DNA from: Symsagittifera roscoffensis
Lineage: Eukaryota > Xenacoelomorpha > Acoela > Convolutidae
Reading direction: 5' to 3'
Assembly: GCF_963678635.1 (NCBI RefSeq)
Contig: NC_087071.1
Span: forward strand, 24,762,965-24,804,820
Length of the DNA stretch: 41,856 nt
Part shown: positions 37,319 to 41,856 of the stretch, in pieces
How positions within the stretch are numbered: the first letter of the stretch is position 1
Layout of the letters: each line of letters opens with the position of its first letter
The notes under the pieces: model-generated
The model's database searches: none
What the model saw: only the letters and a program-made list of their open reading frames with translations
Told to the model about the DNA's origin: nothing
Position numbers and translations under genes: made by a program

Positions 37319-39260
37319 TCAAAAAACTTCTGTGCTGGGGCCGGCCGCGCCCTGAATCTCAAAAGCTAGAGGTTGAAAAAGATACCCATCATCTACTAAG
37401 TGTTGATACATGACAATTTTTTGCTCTTCCTCTTCAGCGGCAGCCGTAGCAGGGTTACAAACAGACTCGGCATTAATCCTACTAGGAGCTAAGGAGTCTA
37501 CTACCGTTAAATCCATAAGAGCTGCTTACCAACAGCCCATGAAACGAGCGTCAAACCGTCTGGTCGCTTCTGATCGGCCCTGTAGAGGTGTCGTGGTTCT
37601 GAAAAAGACGGAATTTGAGAAGAAGAGAAACTCTGCTTCATAAGGGCATTCAGGTTTGAATGCATAAAGTATCTCCCTGCTTTTTTGGGGCAAGAAAGAC
37701 CATACGAACCATCTTCTATAACTTCTTTTCCGCAAACGCTTTTATGCCGTTTGCAAATTTTTGTGCCTAATCCAAATCCTATCGCAATTCTGAGTTGTTG
37801 GTTTGACAATTTTAACCTTAAATTTTTGTACGGGATAGTAAAATTCGTCATGACATTACAGAGTGATGGAGCGTAGAAAAAGTACCTATTGACGACTGGC
37901 AGGCATCAGTTACCCTAGTTTTACTCGTTTTTAACAATCTAGACCTAGCCAGTTAGTTTTCTGGTCTGTTTAGGGCTAAGTAAAAAGTTACAAATTTTAG
38001 GCAATCAGTCAAACGACTTTTGATCAGCTTTCATTTCATGCAAAAATAACCACATAGCTGGGTCTCGGGTCGTTCCAATCGAAAATTTGAAAACATAAAA
38101 ATCTAGAATTTTTGTACCCTCCTTTTCGTCACGATGTCACTGTTAACGTTTTTAATTTTTCTTTTCATTCTCGTCGAAAACTTTGACTGTTCGACCATTG
38201 GGAGTCAAATCTATCTTCGAACGCGTTGAATGAGTTTACCTCCGTTGGTTCGATTCATAAAATCAAGTCTGCCATTTCGCTGTCAAAAATTGGCTCTGTA
38301 CACTTTTTTTTGGATTTCGTTTTCCGGAGCCATTTCAGTTTTTTTAAGTCCAAACCACCGTTTAAACGCATCATCATAGGTTTCATCCAAATTCTCCGAA
38401 CCAAAAATTTCGCTTAAGGCATTTTTCGCTCCTACTGCTGAGGCTAAGAAAGCGGGTAAAGCTAGTAGACGACCGGACGAAACGCCCAAGCCACTTTGGC
38501 TGCCGGGAGAACTGCTTGTAAAACCTGGTTATCATCCGTTTTCACGTTAGTGACCTTGCAAAACGCACTTTTTAGTAATTTGTTGTAGGTTCCAAAAAGT
38601 CATTTTTGCGAAAAAAAGGGTTCGTTGCAAAAAATCTAGAGTTTTAGCATGCTATTGTAGTTTTTCAGCAGAAAAAAATTTTAATGGGCGTTTAGTTTGT
38701 CAATGACATCCGAGATTTTTCAAGCTCATTAAATTTTTCGTCGAGCAATTCTTTTCGGCAAAATTCGCCGATTGGAGATCCTAAAATGAAGAATTCTTCT
38801 TTAGTTTTTATTTTTTGGGGGCAAATTTTTCGAAATTGTGTTAAAACTGAACTATACTGTATACTCTTAGTCGGTCCCAAAAAAACAAAGTTCGCACTTC
38901 TAAGTGTTTAAGCTCAGGCAGTAAATTTGATCGAATTTCAGAGTGTTTTTAAGGTCCCGGAGTACTACCTTATAGTCGTCGGCTAATTTTTCATCATCTA
39001 ATTACCAGATGTTAATTTTCGACTCCAACTGATAGACTAACCTCTGAATTCTTTCCGCAAATCAAGAAGTGGGCTTCAGGATCACCTTGCTGAGTTCCGT
39101 CTTCTGACATTATGATAGAGTTTCCGTAAAAAAAGTAAATCGGTTTTATATACGCGCAATGGGTGTAATTAAACGATTCGGGGCGATTTGAAAAAGCATT
39201 ATTCAGCATAGTTTCTTTTTTTACCGAATTGAAGGCTTTCTTAAAATCAAGTTTTCAAAG
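37319..39260 (-). pseudogene. RLE-type non-LTR retrotransposon RT-C, decayed
   Basis: Minus-strand fragments in order: LDFKKAFNSVKKETM (palm, about 39225); DGTQQGDPEAHF (about 39085); a TAA at 39002 directly before LDDEKLADD (catalytic box, 38993); KCELCFFG; FFILGSPIGEF (about 38790); GVSSGRLLALPAFLASAVGA (about 38460); RIAIGFGLG and a degenerate Zn motif CGKEVIEDGSYGLSC (about 37710); endonuclease core KRPDGLTLVSW..LLWI then DLTVVDSLAPS, split by a frame break at 37507-37516. Same family as RT-B. A 93-bp dispersed repeat (37870-37962) sits in the region linking palm and C-terminus. The 5' end is missing. Confidence 0.7.
37870..37962 (+). repeat. Dispersed repeat, copy 1
   Basis: GCGTAGAAAAAGT..CTATTGA start and GACCTAGCCAGTTAGTTT end. 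Matches 41768-41856 at roughly 75-80 percent by eye. It interrupts RT-C coding sequence, so it was inserted or arose after RT-C. Confidence 0.65.
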
Positions 39261-39639
39261 AATAGTGCATTTTGGATTTTTGTCGCGTTCAATTAGGTTT
39301 CTGCTTTTCGATTAAAACCGCAGAGGCTGGATTGAAAATTGGGGGTAGTTTTGGAAATGACACGTCAATTGCTCGAGTTTTGTTATTTATCAAAGAGCCC
39401 ATGCTCGTGGTCTGTTTGAGTCCACTTCTTTTCGGTTGCTCCAGAAGAAAACAAGAAAGACGATAAAAACCGATTTGTAACATCTTCTACATTGTAGAAG
39501 ATGTCATTCATTTTGTTCGGCAAACTTTCCGCCAAAGGATTACGCGAGTCTCTGGTACTCTCTTGAGTACTCGGACATTTGAGATAGCTGTATTAACATC
39601 TCAGATTTGACTTTCGATTCAAAAGCTAAATTACAAAAG

Positions 39640-39815
39640 GATCTTTTCCGTTTAGCTACGGTCAGTGCACAAGATGGATGGGCCAGCGTTATAAAAATGC
39701 ATATTATGATATATAGGCATTCAATGCATCGTCGTGATGTTAAATTATCTGAGCCGTCCTTCCTCTACAATAGCTCTCATAGAATTGTCGATAAATTGAA
39801 TTTAGCGCAGCGATC
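39640..39815 (+). repeat. Dispersed repeat, copy 2 (of 9120-9330)
   Basis: TTCCGTTTAGCTACGGTCA..GTGCACAAGATGGAT and TCCTCTACAATAGCTC phrases match 9124-9285 in order. The open frame across it has no domain. Confidence 0.5.
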
Positions 39816-39879
39816 TGCGCCCCCTAATACCTAGTATAGAACTTGTCAGGAGCGCAAAGCTTATTTTAATTATACATTT

Positions 39880-39887
39880 GGCGGGAT
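39880..39887 (+). repeat. Target-site duplication, left (GGCGGGAT)
   Basis: Eight bases identical to 40363-40370, directly outside the MITE. An 8-bp duplication is the hAT superfamily size. Confidence 0.85.
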
Positions 39888-40362
39888 CAGGGTTTACGAG
39901 TACTCGGAAGTGTAGCTACTTGACACTCGAAACCAACCATTATTCGATTCGGAAAACTCGTCGAGTATTTTCCTACGTACTCGAACTCGCTCTTCAAATA
40001 CTCGAATGTAATTAACATCCATACGTAATGTCTTCTCTGCGTTATCTCTTCTTTTGAATCTTAGGGGTAAATAAATTTACTCTCCACTCTTGACTCGGAA
40101 ATTTTTTTATAAAAAAAAGAAATAATTTTTATTAAAAAAATAAAAAAGTTGTCGAATTTTAAAATCATGTCAAAATGAGCTAAAAGCTATAATCAATACT
40201 CGGATACGATTCAATACTTGTAAATACTCAAAAAGCTACTCGTCAGCTTTAAATAATCGAACTCGGAAACTCGAAATTAGGAATTTAAAACTCGAACTCG
40301 AACTCGAAATAGCAATCACTCGAACTCGGCCTGAGTACTCGGTACTCGACTTGTAAACACTG
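39888..40362. mobile_element. hAT-type MITE, 475 bp, non-coding
   Basis: Terminal inverted repeats CAGGGTTTACGAGTACTCGG (left) and, reading inward from the right, CAGTGTTTACAAGTCGAGTA. Flanked by exact 8-bp duplications GGCGGGAT. The interior is low complexity, rich in ACTCGAACTCG-type repeats at both ends and AT-rich centrally, with no ORF. CAG(G/T)G ends and 8-bp duplications fit non-autonomous hAT elements. A transposase source is not in this window. Confidence 0.88.
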
Positions 40363-40370
40363 GGCGGGAT
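40363..40370 (+). repeat. Target-site duplication, right (GGCGGGAT)
   Basis: Exact copy of 39880-39887, adjoining the right MITE terminus ..GTAAACACTG. Confidence 0.85.
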
Positions 40371-40570
40371 ATTGTAAGTTTTGATTGCATAATTGAATTT
40401 ATGTAACAATTTGATTTTTTTTGAATAATGATTTTGAAACTTTTTATGATTTTGATCGTTCTGTACATATTTGATAGACTTTTAAACCTGAAGATGCACG
40501 AAAATTATGCGAAACTTTTGTTCAATTTACAATTTCGACATAATTGATCTTATTGTAATTCATATGTAGT
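40371..40570 (+). repeat. Lone Penelope-like terminal repeat, PLE3
   Basis: Plus-strand counterpart of 29880-30140 (inverted relative to it). Shares the hammerhead-like core and flanking phrases. No RT or endonuclease remains nearby. The MITE was inserted at or near its edge. Confidence 0.6.
40488..40515 (+). ncRNA. Hammerhead-ribozyme-like core, PLE3
   Basis: CTGAAGATGCACGAAAATTA followed by TGCGAAAC: CUGANGA, stem GCA/UGC, GAAAC. Same layout as the copies at 29908 and 33715. Confidence 0.5.
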
Positions 40571-41767
40571 TTATCGATTCCAGGTAGCTTTTTTGTCTTT
40601 TTTGCTTAGGTTTTTGGCTAACCGCTGCATCGTCCGCGTTGCGGTCGAAGCGGTTCCACTAGGGCATACCAAAAATTAGCGTTCATAAGATACTCAACTC
40701 TACTTTAAAAAATCGTTGCTGATTTTTGTAGTTCTTCATCGTATCGTTATTTTAGTATGCGTTTTAAGGTGTTTTTGCGAAGTTTTGGCATGGTGGTTAA
40801 AATATTTCTTGACAGAGAGCGTGCGTCAAAAAAACTCAGATCTCGTCCGGAAACCAAAAATAAACTGTGATCTTGTTTATAATGTTTTTGGTCTTTTTTG
40901 GTTTTTATTTTTTTTTCGTTTTAAAGTAAATTTTTTCGACATTTTTCTAGTTATGTAGGGAAACGGAAGCTTCCTTCTTGGCAAAATGTAAAGATCATAA
41001 CTTGAGCTAGTTTGCCAAAATCATTGCTAATTTATGACGTCTGAGAACTGTCAACGCTAAAAAACTTTGACAAGTATGCAAACACCTTGACAGGCGGGAG
41101 GAAACTTCACTTTATATAATTTCAGATAAGCTGACAAAAGGTGCAAAAATCCGTAATCTGGGTAAAATCAAAAGTTACTCGGAATAAGGATAGAAACGGG
41201 GCAACCCGGAACATCATAAAAATTGTACAATCAGAGCAATCAGTTGGTTGATAAATCCTTCCTTGATAAACCCTTCAAAAAAAAATTCCTGTAATTATCA
41301 CATAATTCAGCGGGACCTACTTTGAACAAAAAAATTAGAGCAGTTAAAGATATTTCGAATTTTCAATTCAACTTATACTCAATCCTTGTTACCTTCCGAG
41401 AAAGCACGTGTTGTTCTCATCCTACACTTTTACACCATTTTGTCTAGTCGTACGTTTTCTCCTTACTTGTTTTTGGTCCCAGAGCCTTGAGAGAAGTGGG
41501 CTCATGAATTTCCATCTAACACTTCAGGACCCCGGATATTTCGGTCCTAACTAAGTTTAAAAACTAAACTGTACTAGTCGGAGGGCCAAAGCTTCAGTCT
41601 AGTACAATACAAGACAATAAGGCCCCTAACTCGGGCATACACCCGGAGCGGAGGGATCAGCGCGAAAACTTATGCTGATTCTGATCATGTTTTGCCTTAA
41701 ACAGACCCACTCAAGAGCGCCAAAAAAGCTCTACATATCATTCGCCCAAAAAATACACAGCGACTGA
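40571..41767. other. No gene recognised
   Basis: AT-rich, with stops in all frames. A Phe-rich open stretch at 40716-40958 on the plus strand is T-run coded and not credible. No repeat copied elsewhere in the window was noticed. Confidence 0.5.
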
Positions 41768-41856
41768 GCGTAGAAAAAGTCTCTATTGAAGACCGACTGA
41801 CGTCAGTTACTTTAAACCTACTCGTTTTTCACAGCATCGACCTAGTCAGTTAATTT
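41768..41856 (+). repeat. Dispersed repeat, copy 2 (cut by window end)
   Basis: GCGTAGAAAAAGTCTCTATT..CTCGTTTTTC..GACCTAGTCAGTTAATTT matches 37870-37962 in order and orientation. Confidence 0.65.

Noticed and set aside
20047-39004. Alternative genetic code with reassigned stops
   Set aside because: TAA, TAG and TGA all occur in frame at positions of differing residues, and frame breaks accompany them; this is pseudogene decay.
40716-40958. 80-codon Phe-rich plus-strand ORF
   Set aside because: T-run coded sequence without domain or context.

Overview
This is an AT-rich invertebrate-type nuclear window built almost entirely of transposable-element debris. The eukaryotic signs are splice-like pyrimidine-AG acceptors, microsatellites, Penelope-like and RLE-type non-LTR retroelements, a hAT-type MITE with a clean 8-bp target duplication, and non-coding DNA full of A/T runs. 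No ribosomal RNA, tRNA or confident single-copy host gene is visible. A nematode or similar small metazoan would fit, but the species cannot be fixed from this sequence. A 200-N assembly gap lies at 6657-6856.

Layout. 1-5.5 kb: non-coding, with (GTAT)n arrays inside a larger degenerate tandem repeat and a small GGTTTGAGCCCC minisatellite. 5.56-6.66 kb: a broken SGNH-hydrolase-like ORF running into the gap. 6.86-8.36 kb: a long inverted repeat. 8.6-9.0 kb: a possible exon on the minus strand. 9.8-11.1 kb: a reverse transcriptase ORF (element RT-A) whose C-terminus reappears at 29.0 kb. It is split by a 17.9-kb element bounded by 367/368-bp direct repeats (11126-11492 and 28652-29019).

The 17.9-kb element is the centre of interest. 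It has LTR-like ends, a 3.9-kb leader studded with at least a dozen copies of a short GC-rich motif (AATCCGGAGGGGTC), and a Gag-like ORF (capsid-type region plus two CCHC knuckles) whose start codon sits in a perfect 11-bp hairpin. After a spacer with a splice-acceptor-like site comes about 8.9 kb of coding sequence. That sequence now reads as a chain of ORFs separated by single stops and frame breaks, as if one giant ORF (roughly 2,900-3,000 codons) had begun to decay. It encodes a coiled-coil region, an SGNH/GDSL hydrolase domain, a possible second SGNH-like domain and long unrecognised regions. I found no reverse transcriptase, RNase H or integrase in it. Divergence of the two LTR-like repeats (about 3 percent by eye) agrees with the number of nonsense changes, so this looks like a fairly recent but dead copy.

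29.3-41.9 kb: nested retroelement remains, mostly on the minus strand. They are a Penelope-like fragment (GIY-YIG endonuclease, 29.9-30.8 kb), an RLE-type non-LTR element RT-B (30.9-33.3 kb), a longer Penelope-like element PLE1 (33.7-37.3 kb: ORF1, RT with an embedded PHD finger, GIY-YIG, hammerhead-like motifs at both ends) and another RLE-type element RT-C (37.3-39.3 kb). A 475-bp hAT-type MITE and a lone Penelope-like terminal repeat follow. All these copies carry stops, frame breaks or deletions.
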